From Polyangiaceae bacterium (GTDB taxonomy: Bacteria > Myxococcota_A > Polyangia > Polyangiales > Polyangiaceae), in contig JAICUB010000050.1 of assembly GCA_025936045.1 (NCBI GenBank), forward strand, positions 1 to 45,664: 45,664 nucleotides of DNA, in the 5' to 3' direction. The notes under the pieces are model-generated. The model saw only the letters and a list, made by a program, of their open reading frames with translations, did no database searches and was not told where the DNA came from. Positions 21,215-29,739 of this stretch are shown here, piece after piece. Position 1 is the first letter of the stretch. Each line of letters starts with the position of its first letter. The position numbers and the translations under genes were made by a program.

Positions 21215-23529
21215 CGGCTACGCCGCCGCCCGAGCGCCACGACGGCGCCGAAACCGAGCCCCACCACCGCCGCGCCGAGCGGCGCGATCGGGAAGGGCCG
21301 TTTCGCGTCGTCGATGACGGCCGGAGCGCGCGTTCGGATGCCGGCGGCAAAGGCGCTGGTCGGGCTCACGCACAGCCAGATCGCGAGCATGACGCTCGTC
21401 GCGACACCGGCGCCCGCGCCCGCCGTCGCGCGCAGGTAACTCCAGGCGCCGACCTCCCGGAAGCTGAGCTCGGGCCAGAGCGATATCAGCGCGCCGCCCA
21501 CGAGCACGAGCACCCCTACCCAAATCCAAGACACGAACGCATTGAGATGGAACTGGAACGTCGCGCGCTTGCTCTGCGGGTCGATGGTGGCGACCGTCGT
21601 GTATACGTCCTCGCGGAGCGAGCGGCGCATGGCCACTTCCGTGGTCGGTGCGTCGGGTTGCCGATGGTAGATGAACTTTGCGGGTGACAGCTTGCCGAGC
21701 ACCGCCCCGTTTTCGAGCAGCGTGAGATCGGCGAAGATCATGCGCTTGGTCACGTCGGCCTGCTCTTCCGGGCTGCAACGCGGGTTACCGGGACACATCC
21801 GCGAGCCCTCGTAGCGGAGCTCGAAGCGGCCGAGCTTGTAGCTCTGGCCCGGCATCATCGCCGTTTCGCGGTCGATGCCCCAGGCGCCGCCGACGAAGCC
21901 GATAAACATCGCGCAAATCCCGAGGTGTACGATGTAGCCGCCGTAGCGGCGGCGGTTTTTATCGACGAGGCGGAGGAGCGCGAGCGGAATGCTCTCCCTT
22001 TCGTTGCGTTTCTCCGCCGAGCGGCGGCGCGCCGCGATGCCGCGCCCGAACTCCTGGAGCACGACCGTGACGTTGAAGGCGGCCGTCGCGACGACGAGCC
22101 CGGGCAGCGCCGAACCGATCTTCTGGAGCACGATGCCGACCGTGCCCGGATAGAACACGTCGCGCTCGACGAACGCGGGGTAGCCGAGCGAACGCCCGAT
22201 GGCGATGTGCAGCACGTAGGTGCCGAAGAACGCGCTGAGCGGGAGGATGAACGCCTTCTTGAGCGCGTCCGGGCTCGTCTTGCGCCAGCCGAAGAGCGGC
22301 GCGAGACCCATGAGCGCGAAGATCGTGAGGCCAATCGGCGCGAGCCAGCGGTTGTAGAAGGGCGGGCCGACCGTCACCTTGTCGTGCCAGAGCTCACTGA
22401 GCTTCGGGAACATGGTGGCGACGAGGATGAACGTCGCGGCGCCGAGCAGCGCCCAGTTGTTGATCACGAACATCGCTTCGCGGCTCGCGACGGCCTCGAT
22501 TTCGCTCTTGCCGCGCAGCTTCGGCAGCCGCCACACGATGAGCCCCGCCGACACGGCCGCCACCACGCCCATGAATCCGACGAAATACTTGCCGATGTCG
22601 CTCTGCGCGAAGGCATGCACGCTCGAGATGATGCCGGCGCGCGTGAGGAACGTGCCGAAGATGGTGAGGAAAAACGTGATGCAGATGAGCACCACGTTCC
22701 ACACCTTGAGCATGTTCCGCCGCTCCTGGATCATCGTCGAATGGACGTAGGCGGCCGCCGAGAACCAGGGCAAGCAGGCCGCGTTTTCGACCGGGTCCCA
22801 CGCCCAGTAGCCGCCCCAGCCGAGCTCTTCGTAGGCCCACGCCATGCCGAGCGCGTTGCCGATGGAGAGGAACATGAACGCGAACAGCATCCATTTGCGG
22901 ACGGCGACGATCCACTCGTTGTCGAGCCGGCCGCTCGCGAGCGCGGCGATGCAGAAGGCGAACGGCACCGAGCAGCCGACGAAGCCCGTGTAGAGCGACG
23001 GCGGATGGATGATCATCCAATAATTCTGGAGCAGGGGATTCAGGCCCTCGCCGTCGGCGCGCGCGCCCGCGATCGTGGCTTCGAAAGGATTGGCAGCGAA
23101 CAGCATGAGCACGACGAAGAAGCCGAAGATGGCCATCAAGGTCGCGATCACGTACGGCTGAAGTTGCCGGTAGCGGCCGCCGAGCCACGCGACGCACGCG
23201 GTCGTGTAGCCCGAGAGCAAGAAGAGCCACCAGAGGAGCGAGCCGTCCTGACCGCCCCAGAGCGCGGTGAACAGGTAGAGCTTCGGCATCGAGCGGTCGC
23301 TGTAGTGAGCGACGTAGCGGATGCGGAAGTCGTGCGTCATGAACGCATAGGCGAGCAGCGCGATCGCGAAGAGCGTGAGACCCGCGGTCGCGTATGCCCC
23401 GAGTCGCGCCGAGCGCAGAAGGCGGGGCTGGCCGCGGCCCGCCGCGAGACCCACCGCGAAGGTGTAGGCCGCGGTCACGAGGATCGCGTAGAGGACGCCC
23501 GTGCCGAACTCAGGGAGTGACTGCCACAT
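21211..23529 (-). CDS. ccmF: Cytochrome c maturation haem lyase CcmF
   Basis: 772-residue polytopic inner-membrane protein with the haem-handling WWD motif at about 238-255 (WGGYWAWDPVENAACLPW). Conserved flanking His sites are H175 (HPPSLY) and H263 (VHSTMIQ). It also has the C-terminal extracytoplasmic domain expected for CcmF/NrfE. It attaches haem from CcmE to apocytochrome c in System I. The length is above the E. coli protein (about 650) because of an extra C-terminal part (about 700-772) with two more hydrophobic stretches. Start ATG 23529 (MWQSLPEF); the frame runs open into pyrH but is meaningless there. No ccmE, ccmG or ccmH is visible in the window. Confidence 0.93.
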   Translation of the reverse strand: MWQSLPEFGTGVLYAILVTAAYTFAVGLAAGRGQPRLLRSARLGAYATAGLTLFAIALLAYAFMTHDFRIRYVAHYSDRSMPKLYLFTALWGGQDGSLLWWLFLLSGYTTACVAWLGGRYRQLQPYVIATLMAIFGFFVVLMLFAANPFEATIAGARADGEGLNPLLQNYWMIIHPPSLYTGFVGCSVPFAFCIAALASGRLDNEWIVAVRKWMLFAFMFLSIGNALGMAWAYEELGWGGYWAWDPVENAACLPWFSAAAYVHSTMIQERRNMLKVWNVVLICITFFLTIFGTFLTRAGIISSVHAFAQSDIGKYFVGFMGVVAAVSAGLIVWRLPKLRGKSEIEAVASREAMFVINNWALLGAATFILVATMFPKLSELWHDKVTVGPPFYNRWLAPIGLTIFALMGLAPLFGWRKTSPDALKKAFILPLSAFFGTYVLHIAIGRSLGYPAFVERDVFYPGTVGIVLQKIGSALPGLVVATAAFNVTVVLQEFGRGIAARRRSAEKRNERESIPLALLRLVDKNRRRYGGYIVHLGICAMFIGFVGGAWGIDRETAMMPGQSYKLGRFELRYEGSRMCPGNPRCSPEEQADVTKRMIFADLTLLENGAVLGKLSPAKFIYHRQPDAPTTEVAMRRSLREDVYTTVATIDPQSKRATFQFHLNAFVSWIWVGVLVLVGGALISLWPELSFREVGAWSYLRATAGAGAGVATSVMLAIWLCVSPTSAFAAGIRTRAPAVIDDAKRPFPIAPLGAAVVGLGFGAVVALGRRRSR

Positions 23530-23612
23530 TGCGGGGCGAAGCTTACTAGAAGCAACGGCCGGCCGCCGCTCGCCCCCGTCCGAGGGGGGTGCGCTATTCC
23601 GCGCCCGCGGGG

Positions 23613-24353
23613 CTACGTCGTACTGCCCGGGATCACGTCGTCCGCGACGGTGGTCCCCAGGGTCTCGCCCAGGCAGACACGCCGGATGTTTCCAGGCGTC
23701 ATGCGAAAAACGCAAATCCGAAGTCCGTTGTCCCGGCAAAGCGCGACGGCGGTCGCGTCCATCACGCCCAGGTGATCGGCGAGCAAACGGTCGTAATTGA
23801 CGCGTTCGAGCATCTTCGCTTCGGGGTGACGCACGGGGTCGCGGTCGTAGATGCCGTCGACCTTGGTCGCTTTCAGCAGGCAATCGGCCCGCACTTCCAT
23901 CGCTCGGAGCGCCGCGGCGGTGTCCGTCGAGAAAAACGGGTTGCCGGTACCGGCCGCGAAGATGACCGCGTGGCCCCGCTCGAGGTGGCGGACGGCGCGG
24001 CGCCGGATGTACGGTTCGGCGACCTGCTGAATCGCGATGGCGGTCATGACTCGGGTCGGGACGCCTACACGCTCCAGGGCGTCCTGCAGCGCCAGCGCGT
24101 TGATGACGGTCGCGAGCATGCCCATGTAATCGCTTTGCGCACGATCCATGCCCTCGCTCGCTCCGCGCAGGCCGCGGAAGATGTTGCCGCCGCCGACGAC
24201 GAGGCCGATCTGTACGCCCGTCGCGTGCACCTCGCGAAGCTCGTCCGCCGTGGCCTTGAGCGTGGCGGTGTCGATGCCCGAGCCGCCCATTTTGCCGCTC
24301 AATGCCTCCCCACTCAGCTTGATCACGACCCGGCGCAGCGCTTTGAGTTCCAC
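23613..24353 (-). CDS. pyrH: UMP kinase
   Basis: 246-residue amino-acid-kinase-fold UMP kinase converting UMP to UDP in pyrimidine synthesis. Evidence: VVIKLSGEALSG at the N-terminus, VVGGGNIFRG, DRAQSDYMGMLATVINALALQDALE, FAAGTGNPFFSTDTAAALRA and KATKVDGIYDRDP. Length matches E. coli PyrH (241). The usual neighbours tsf and frr are missing; ccmF follows 83 bp downstream. The other pyrimidine genes of the window (pyrD, pyrK) are 13 kb away. ATG start 24353; divergent from the PpiC-type lipoprotein gene with a 116-bp gap. Confidence 0.95.
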   Translation of the reverse strand: MELKALRRVVIKLSGEALSGKMGGSGIDTATLKATADELREVHATGVQIGLVVGGGNIFRGLRGASEGMDRAQSDYMGMLATVINALALQDALERVGVPTRVMTAIAIQQVAEPYIRRRAVRHLERGHAVIFAAGTGNPFFSTDTAAALRAMEVRADCLLKATKVDGIYDRDPVRHPEAKMLERVNYDRLLADHLGVMDATAVALCRDNGLRICVFRMTPGNIRRVCLGETLGTTVADDVIPGSTT

Positions 24354-24469
24354 GCTACGCGCTTACTCTTCCGCTCCGGCGCCCGCAAGCGCACGGCCCT
24401 GGCCGCTGGATCCGGCGTTCGGGCCGGCGAACTCGACGAATCCACGCACCCGTAGTATTCCGGGCCCCG

Positions 24470-25600
24470 ATGTTTTCGAGAGATCGCGCCGCTCGTAAGG
24501 TGGCAGGTTTCACCGGCTTCCGTACGCGGGGGCTCGTGCTCATGGCACTCATCGCGGCCCTGCCCCTCGGTGCGTGCTCGAAGAAGAAGACTCAAGCGAC
24601 GCCGGCGCCGTCTTCCAGCGCGCCGACGGGGCCGAAGCCGCTCTCGCCCGAGCTCGCGCAGAAGACGCTCGCCAAGGTCGGTGATCGGACCATCACCCTC
24701 GGTGATTATGCCGCCGCCCTCGAGCGCATGGATTCCTTCGAGCGCATGCGTTACCAGTCGCCCGATCGACGCAAGCGCTTGCTCGACGAGATGATCGAGG
24801 TCGAGCTCTTGGCGCAGGAAGCCAAGCGGCGCGGCCTCGATAAAAGCGAAGAGACGACCGAGCGTGTGCGCCAGATCCTGCGCGACCAGCTGGTCGAGGA
24901 CATCCGTAAGAACGCGCCGGCCGCGAACGACATTCAGGAAACCGAGCTCCACGCCTACTACGACGCGCACAAGGACGAATTCGCCGAGCCCGAGCGCCGG
25001 CGCGTTTCGGCGATCGTGCTCGACACGGCGGCGGCCGCCAAACCGGTGCTCGCGAAGGCGCTCAAGGCGTCTCCGACGGAGTGGGGCGCCCTCGTCGATC
25101 AGTTCTCGACCCAGCGCGGCGCTCGCTCGATGCCGAACTCGCCGCCGGAGCTCGCGGGTGATCTCGGCATCGTCGGCCCGCCGAACAACTCGAGAGGCGC
25201 GAACCCGCGCGTGCCCGATCCGGTGCGCGAAGCGGCGTTCAAAATCGAAAAGGTGGGCGACACGTTCCCGAGCGTCGTCGAAGCCGACAAGAAGTTTTAC
25301 GTGCTGCGGGTGACGAGCAAGACGGACGGTCGCGAGCGCACGTTCGAAGAGGCGCAACGCGCGATCCGCACCGCGGTCGTGCAGTCGAAGGTAGACGAGC
25401 AGCAAAAGGCGCTCGAGAAGAACCTGCGCCAGCGCTTCCCCGTGAAGGTGGACGACGCGGCGCTCGAGAAGATGCCGATGCCGGCGCCGAACGCCGCGCC
25501 GAGCGTGACCGCGGCGATTCAACCGGGTGGCGGGTTCCCGCGCGTGCCGGGCATGGCGCACCTTCCGGGCATGCCCAAACCGTCCTCGCAGCCGCAGTGA
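24470..25600 (+). CDS. PpiC/SurA-type peptidyl-prolyl isomerase lipoprotein
   Basis: 376 residues. A lipoprotein signal ends in LPLGAC (Cys36), then a short Ser/Pro linker. A SurA-like N-terminal helical domain follows (about 60-165, VGDRTITLGDYAAALERMDSF, LLDEMIEVELLAQEAKRRGL). Next is a divergent parvulin domain (about 175-285, RRVSAIVLDT, GDLGIVGPPNN, VPDPVREAAFKIEKVGD, FYVLRVTSKTD). The tail is Pro/Met-rich. Role: periplasmic or membrane-attached folding of exported proteins. A box TAGTAT (24453-24458) lies 11 nt upstream of the ATG. Its TGA overlaps the GTG of the radical SAM gene. The parvulin active-site residues are poorly conserved, so it may act as a chaperone more than an isomerase. 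Confidence 0.85.
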   Translation: MFSRDRAARKVAGFTGFRTRGLVLMALIAALPLGACSKKKTQATPAPSSSAPTGPKPLSPELAQKTLAKVGDRTITLGDYAAALERMDSFERMRYQSPDRRKRLLDEMIEVELLAQEAKRRGLDKSEETTERVRQILRDQLVEDIRKNAPAANDIQETELHAYYDAHKDEFAEPERRRVSAIVLDTAAAAKPVLAKALKASPTEWGALVDQFSTQRGARSMPNSPPELAGDLGIVGPPNNSRGANPRVPDPVREAAFKIEKVGDTFPSVVEADKKFYVLRVTSKTDGRERTFEEAQRAIRTAVVQSKVDEQQKALEKNLRQRFPVKVDDAALEKMPMPAPNAAPSVTAAIQPGGGFPRVPGMAHLPGMPKPSSQPQ

Positions 25601-26703
25601 CCGAGGCGGCGCGCGTGAGCTTGCCGGCGCTCCTCCCGCAGGCGGGGGACTGGCGCTGGCAGCTCCAACACGCCGTGCGTACGACCGCCGAGCTCGCCGC
25701 GCGTCTCGAGCTCACCGAAGCCGAGCTCGCGGGCACGCGCGCCACGGAAGCGGCGGGCCTGCCGCTCCTCGTCACGCCGTATTATCTCGGGCTCATCGCG
25801 CGCGACGACCCGGCGTGTCCGATTCGCCGGCAAGTCGTGCCGCACGCGGACGAGGCGCACACCGTGCCCGGCGATCTCGCCGACCCGCTCGGCGAGCAGG
25901 CGCACGAGGTCGCGCCCGACCTGATCCGGCGCTATCCCGATCGCGCGCTCCTCTTCGCGACCGATCGCTGCGCCGTCTATTGCCGCTTTTGCACGCGGAG
26001 CCGCCTCGTCGGGGCGGGCGGGGGCGCGCGTTCGGAGGAGCGCCTCGGCGCGGCTTTCGCGTACCTCGAAGCGAACCCCGAGGTGCGTGACGTGATCGTG
26101 AGCGGCGGTGATCCGCTCGCCATGAGCACCGAGCGAGTGCTCGCCATCGTCGAACGGCTGCGCCGCATCCCGAGCATCGAGACCATTCGTCTCGCGACGC
26201 GCGTCCCCGTCGTCTTGCCCCAGCGCATCACGGACGAGCTCCTCGCTGCGCTCCGGCCGCACCACCCGCTCTGGGTGATGACCCATTTCAACCACCCGCG
26301 CGAGCTCACCGCCGAGTCGCGCGGCGCGCTCAATCGCCTCGCCGACGCCGGCTTCCCGGTGATGAACCACACTGTCCTGCTGCGCGGCATCAACGACGCT
26401 GCGGAAACGCTCGCCGAGCTCTTTCGCGGCCTCGTGCGCGAGCGCGCCCGCCCCTACTACCTCCTCCAAACCGACCCCGTACGCGGCTCGTCACACCTCC
26501 GCACCCCGCTCGACACCGGCCTTCGCATCATCGGCGAGCTCCAGGGCAAACTGAGCGGCATCGCGCTGCCGAAGCTCATCGTCGACACCCCCGGCGGCTT
26601 CGGCAAAGTCCCCGTCGGTCCCGACTACATCCTCGAGCGCGCGGGCAAGCTGACGCGCTTCCGCTCGCCCCGCGGCGTCGAAGTCGAATACTGGGACCCG
26701 TGA
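25597..26703 (+). CDS. Lysine-2,3-aminomutase-like radical SAM/PLP enzyme lacking the zinc site
   Basis: 368 residues, GTG start in a GTGA overlap. The [4Fe-4S]/SAM motif is C125, C129, C132 (CAVYCRFC), and SGGDPL follows. Asp293 (YLLQTDP), Asp330 and Lys337 (VDTPGGFGKVPV) correspond to the substrate-binding Asp pair and the PLP lysine of the clostridial lysine 2,3-aminomutase, even in numbering. It therefore should interconvert alpha- and beta-lysine or a related substrate. The protein stops at 368, so the C-terminal CxCxxC-type zinc ligands of classical KamA are absent, and position 268 (Cys in clostridial KamA) is Ala. In this it resembles EpmB, the EF-P lysine mutase, but the KamA-like Asp pair is kept. 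No efp or epmA is nearby. Confidence 0.85.
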   Translation: MTEAARVSLPALLPQAGDWRWQLQHAVRTTAELAARLELTEAELAGTRATEAAGLPLLVTPYYLGLIARDDPACPIRRQVVPHADEAHTVPGDLADPLGEQAHEVAPDLIRRYPDRALLFATDRCAVYCRFCTRSRLVGAGGGARSEERLGAAFAYLEANPEVRDVIVSGGDPLAMSTERVLAIVERLRRIPSIETIRLATRVPVVLPQRITDELLAALRPHHPLWVMTHFNHPRELTAESRGALNRLADAGFPVMNHTVLLRGINDAAETLAELFRGLVRERARPYYLLQTDPVRGSSHLRTPLDTGLRIIGELQGKLSGIALPKLIVDTPGGFGKVPVGPDYILERAGKLTRFRSPRGVEVEYWDP

Positions 26704-26704
26704 C

Positions 26705-28258
26705 CTAAAGTGGAATGTTCCCGTGCTTTTTGCTCGGGTTGCGATCGCGCTTCGTGGCTAAAAGCTCGAGGTATTGCGCGAGCCTGCGGCGCGTGTCGCG
26801 GGGGCGGATGACTTCGTCGATGAAACCGAGCTCGGCGGCGCGGTAGGGGCTCGCGAAGCGCGCGCGGTAGTCGGCGACGAAATCGGCGCGGGCGCGCTCC
26901 GGGTCGGCGGCGGCTTCGATCGCGGCGCGGTACACCACGTTGACGGCACCCTCCGGCCCCATCACCGCGATTTCGGCGCTGGGGAAGGCGAGGTTCACGT
27001 CGGCGCGGATGTGCTTGCTGTTCATCACGTCGTACGCCCCGCCGTACGCCTTGCGCGTGATCACCGTGAGCTTCGGCACCGTCGCCTCGCTGAACGCGAA
27101 CAAGAGCTTCGCCCCGTGCGCGATGATCCCGCGGTGCTCCTGCGCGACACCCGGCAGAAAGCCCGGCACGTCGACCCACACGACGAGCGGCAGATTGAAA
27201 CAATCGCAAAACCTGACGAAACGCGCCGCCTTCACGCTCGCGTCGATGTCGAGCACGCCCGCCAGCACCGCCGGCTGGTTCGCGACGATGCCGACCGGGC
27301 GCCCGCCGATGCGCGAAAATCCCACGATGATGTTCTGCGCGAACGCCGCGTGCACCTCGAAGAGCTCGCCGTCGTCCACGGCGGCCGCGATCACGCGCCG
27401 CATGTCGTAGGGGCGCTGGCTCTCGCGCGGAATCAGCGTGTCGAGCTCGGGCGCGTCGCGCTCCACCGGATCCGTGCTCGCGCGCCGCGGCGGATCTTCG
27501 GCGTTGTTGGCCGGCAAAAACCCCATGAGCTCCCGCACTCGCGCGAGGCACGCGCCGTCGTCCGGTGCCGTGAAATGGCAGACGCCGCTCTTGGCGGCGT
27601 GCGTCGCCGCGCCGCCGAGCGCCTCCTTCGTCACCTCCTCGTGCGTGACCGCGCGGATCACGTCGGGCCCCGTGATGAACATGTAGCTCGACTTCTCCAC
27701 CATGAAGACGAAGTCCGTGATCGCGGGCGAATACACGGCGCCGCCCGCGCACGGCCCGAGCACGCACGAAAGCTGCGGCACCACCCCGCTCGCGAGCGTG
27801 TTCTTCAAGAAAATATCCGCGTAGCCGCCGAGCGACTCGACGCCCTCCTGGATGCGCGCGCCGCCCGAATCGTTCAGCCCGATGATCGGCGCCCCCACGC
27901 GCAGCGCATGGTCCATGATCCGTACGATCTTCTGCGCGTGCGCCGCGCCGAGCGATCCGCCGAACACGGTGAAGTCCTGCGCGAAAACGAACACGCGCCG
28001 CCCGTCAATCTCGCCGTAACCCGTGACGACCCCGTCGCCCGGCACGCGCTGCTCCGCCATCCCGAAATCGGTCGCGCGGTGAGTCACGAAGCGTCCGAGC
28101 TCGACGAAGCTCTCCGGATCGAGCAGGCGCTCGATGCGCTCGCGCGCCGTGAGCTTGCCCGCGGCGTGCTGCTTCTCGATGCGCGCCGCGCCGCCGCCCG
28201 CGAGCGCCGCTTGGTTTCTCTCTTCGAGCGTCTCGAACGCGTCCGGGTCTCGGCCCAT
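26705..28258 (-). CDS. Acyl-CoA carboxylase carboxyltransferase (beta) subunit, propionyl-CoA type
   Basis: 517-residue biotin-dependent carboxyltransferase of the PccB/MmdA family; usual length about 510-530. Crotonase-fold halves are visible: N-terminal KLTARERIERLLDPESFVELG, GDGVVTGYGEIDGRRVFVFAQDFTVFGGSLG and GLNDSGGARIQEGV; C-terminal PLVVWVDVPGFLPGVAQEHRGII and SEATVPKLTVITRKAYGGAYDVM. It transfers carboxyl from biotin to propionyl- or acetyl-CoA, giving methylmalonyl- or malonyl-CoA. The biotin carboxylase and BCCP partners are not in the window, so the substrate is uncertain. It converges on the aminomutase gene with a single base between stops. ATG 28258. Confidence 0.92.
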   Translation of the reverse strand: MGRDPDAFETLEERNQAALAGGGAARIEKQHAAGKLTARERIERLLDPESFVELGRFVTHRATDFGMAEQRVPGDGVVTGYGEIDGRRVFVFAQDFTVFGGSLGAAHAQKIVRIMDHALRVGAPIIGLNDSGGARIQEGVESLGGYADIFLKNTLASGVVPQLSCVLGPCAGGAVYSPAITDFVFMVEKSSYMFITGPDVIRAVTHEEVTKEALGGAATHAAKSGVCHFTAPDDGACLARVRELMGFLPANNAEDPPRRASTDPVERDAPELDTLIPRESQRPYDMRRVIAAAVDDGELFEVHAAFAQNIIVGFSRIGGRPVGIVANQPAVLAGVLDIDASVKAARFVRFCDCFNLPLVVWVDVPGFLPGVAQEHRGIIAHGAKLLFAFSEATVPKLTVITRKAYGGAYDVMNSKHIRADVNLAFPSAEIAVMGPEGAVNVVYRAAIEAAADPERARADFVADYRARFASPYRAAELGFIDEVIRPRDTRRRLAQYLELLATKRDRNPSKKHGNIPL

Positions 28259-28346
28259 GCCCGGAGGGTACCGGTTTTGGCCCCGAAAACGCCGGCCCGG
28301 CGCGAAAAATCCTCGCGAATCCCGCCGGAGATGCTACTGAGCGGGC

Positions 28347-28425
28347 GGGTCCGCCAACAGCGCAGCTTGAACCCCGCCAGGCCCGGAAGGGAGCAACGGT
28401 AAAGAAAAGCGGGTGTGGCGGGCCC
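28347..28425 (+). ncRNA. ffs: Small signal recognition particle RNA (4.5S-type)
   Basis: The apical domain CCAGGCCCGGAAGGGAGCAACGG (28377-28399) matches the conserved SRP RNA core of E. coli 4.5S (CAGGTCCGGAAGGAAGCAGCC): the GGAA tetraloop with symmetric and asymmetric internal loops that bind Ffh. It is closed by CCCGC/GCGGG. The terminal stem GGGTCCGCCA (28347-28356) pairs completely with TGGCGGGCCC (28416-28425). No Alu domain is present. True ends may be a few bases further out on each side. A possible -10, GCTACT (28334-28339), precedes it; no U-run terminator follows. It lies in the 211-bp gap between two leftward genes, on the opposite strand. Confidence 0.93.
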
Positions 28426-28469
28426 TCCGAATTTTGGGGTGTTCCCGACCGGTGAGCGGACGCTCGCCG

Positions 28470-29153
28470 TCAGACGCCGAACATCTCGATCACTCCTCCG
28501 GCGTGTGCAGCGGGCGCGTCGAGCGAGAAGTGCACGATCGTCCTCGCGACGTCTTCCGCGCTCATGCGTGCTTCGAACCCGCTGCCCTCGAGCATGCGCG
28601 TCGACGTGGAGCCCGGCAACACCGCGAGCGTGACGACCCCCGAGTCTTTGAGCTCCTCGGCGAGGCTCTTCATGAACCCGACGATGCCCCACTTCGAGGC
28701 GACGTAAGCGGTTTGGCGCGCCGTACCGAGCGTGGACGAAATGCTCCCCACGAACACGATGCGCCCTTTGCCTTCACGGCGCATGCCCGGCAAGAGCGCG
28801 CGCGTGAGCAGAAACGGCGCCGTCAAATTCACGAGCAGCGTCTCTTCCCAGACGGCCGTGGCGGTTGCCTCGACCTCGACGCGCGGCGCGATCCCCGCGT
28901 TGTTGACGAGCACGTCGGTCGGACCGAGCGCCGCGAGCTCGTTCGCCACGCGCTCCGTCGCGACCGCGTCCGCGAGGTCGCACGCGAACGCCCGCACGAA
29001 CGGCGAGCCGCGCCTGCGCGCAAGCTCCACCGTTTCGTTCTGCTCCGGTGACGCACGCCCTACGAGCGCGAGCTCCAAGCCGCGATGCGCGAGCTCGAGC
29101 GCCGTCGCGCGCCCGATGCCGCGGCTCGCTCCGGTGACGACCGCGAGCGTCAT
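28470..29153 (-). CDS. Short-chain dehydrogenase/reductase
   Basis: 227-residue classical SDR. NAD(P)-binding TGASRGIG (7-14), NNAGIAP (84-90), catalytic Ser in VGSISS (about 137-140) and Tyr150-x3-Lys154 (YVASK) are all present. It starts at ATG 29153, overlapping the folE stop by ATGA. In the classical set the call would be 3-oxoacyl-ACP-reductase-like; translational coupling to a GTP cyclohydrolase I makes a pteridine reductase (FolM- or sepiapterin-reductase-like) a reasonable alternative. Substrate cannot be read from sequence. The frame upstream to 29486 is shadow of folE. Confidence 0.85.
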   Translation of the reverse strand: MTLAVVTGASRGIGRATALELAHRGLELALVGRASPEQNETVELARRRGSPFVRAFACDLADAVATERVANELAALGPTDVLVNNAGIAPRVEVEATATAVWEETLLVNLTAPFLLTRALLPGMRREGKGRIVFVGSISSTLGTARQTAYVASKWGIVGFMKSLAEELKDSGVVTLAVLPGSTSTRMLEGSGFEARMSAEDVARTIVHFSLDAPAAHAGGVIEMFGV

Positions 29154-29719
29154 CGGGATCGCGCCTCGTACGCGCCGAGCGCCAAGAGCACGTCGGCTTC
29201 GCTGAGCTCGCCGCGCCGCACGACCGACGTAGCGCGCGCGTTCGCCTGGCAGGCGCCGCGCGCGCTCAAGCAGCCGTGCACGAGCGTCACGTCGCAGTAG
29301 GCGCCGCGCGCGCCCGCGTGCTCGATGAACGCGCGCACGACGTCTTCTGCGATCGTCTCCTGCAGGACGAGCCGTCGCGCGCAGGCGTCGACCAAGCGCG
29401 CGATCGCCCCGAGCCCGAGCACGCGCCCGCCCGGCCGATACACGACGTTCGCGCGCCCGAGCCCGGGCATCAGGTGATGCGGGCACACGGTCGCGACCGC
29501 GAGGTCGCGGAGCGCCACGATGCCGGAAGGCGTGGTCGCGAGCGTCGAGCCGTCCTCGAAGAGCGCCCGCAAATCCACCGTGTAACCGCGCAGTAGCTCG
29601 TCGGCGAAGGCGTCGACGACGCGCTCGGGTGTTTGCGAGAGCTCCGGCTCGCTCGCGGCGTCGCGCCCGAGCGCTCGCAAGAACTCGGCGATCGCGGCGC
29701 GTGCGGCGCTCTTGTCCAT
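29150..29719 (-). CDS. folE: GTP cyclohydrolase I, divergent
   Basis: 189 residues, close to but shorter than E. coli FolE (222). Zinc/catalytic set: Cys79-Pro-His81-His82 (usual C-E-H-H), and Cys150 (VHGC) at the place of the third ligand. The helix GLGAIARLVDACARRLVLQE matches the conserved GLSKIAR-VD-ARRLQVQE block. The segment after Cys150 (LSARGACQANARATSV) departs from the usual CMMMRGVRKPGS, so activity and product are less certain. It would make 7,8-dihydroneopterin triphosphate for folate or biopterin. ATG 29719 preferred to GTG 29725. A DUF2203 gene lies 20 bp upstream and an SDR overlaps downstream. Confidence 0.8.
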   Translation of the reverse strand: MDKSAARAAIAEFLRALGRDAASEPELSQTPERVVDAFADELLRGYTVDLRALFEDGSTLATTPSGIVALRDLAVATVCPHHLMPGLGRANVVYRPGGRVLGLGAIARLVDACARRLVLQETIAEDVVRAFIEHAGARGAYCDVTLVHGCLSARGACQANARATSVVRRGELSEADVLLALGAYEARSR

Positions 29720-29739
29720 GCGCACCGTGCGCGCCCGCG

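Noticed and set aside
21925..23520. 531-codon plus-strand frame opposite ccmF
   Set aside because: Shadow of a membrane protein read in reverse, highly charged and without domains.
26774..28402. 542-codon plus-strand frame opposite the carboxylase gene and into ffs
   Set aside because: Composition typical of antisense shadow (Arg/His/Asp rich), and it would run through the SRP RNA.
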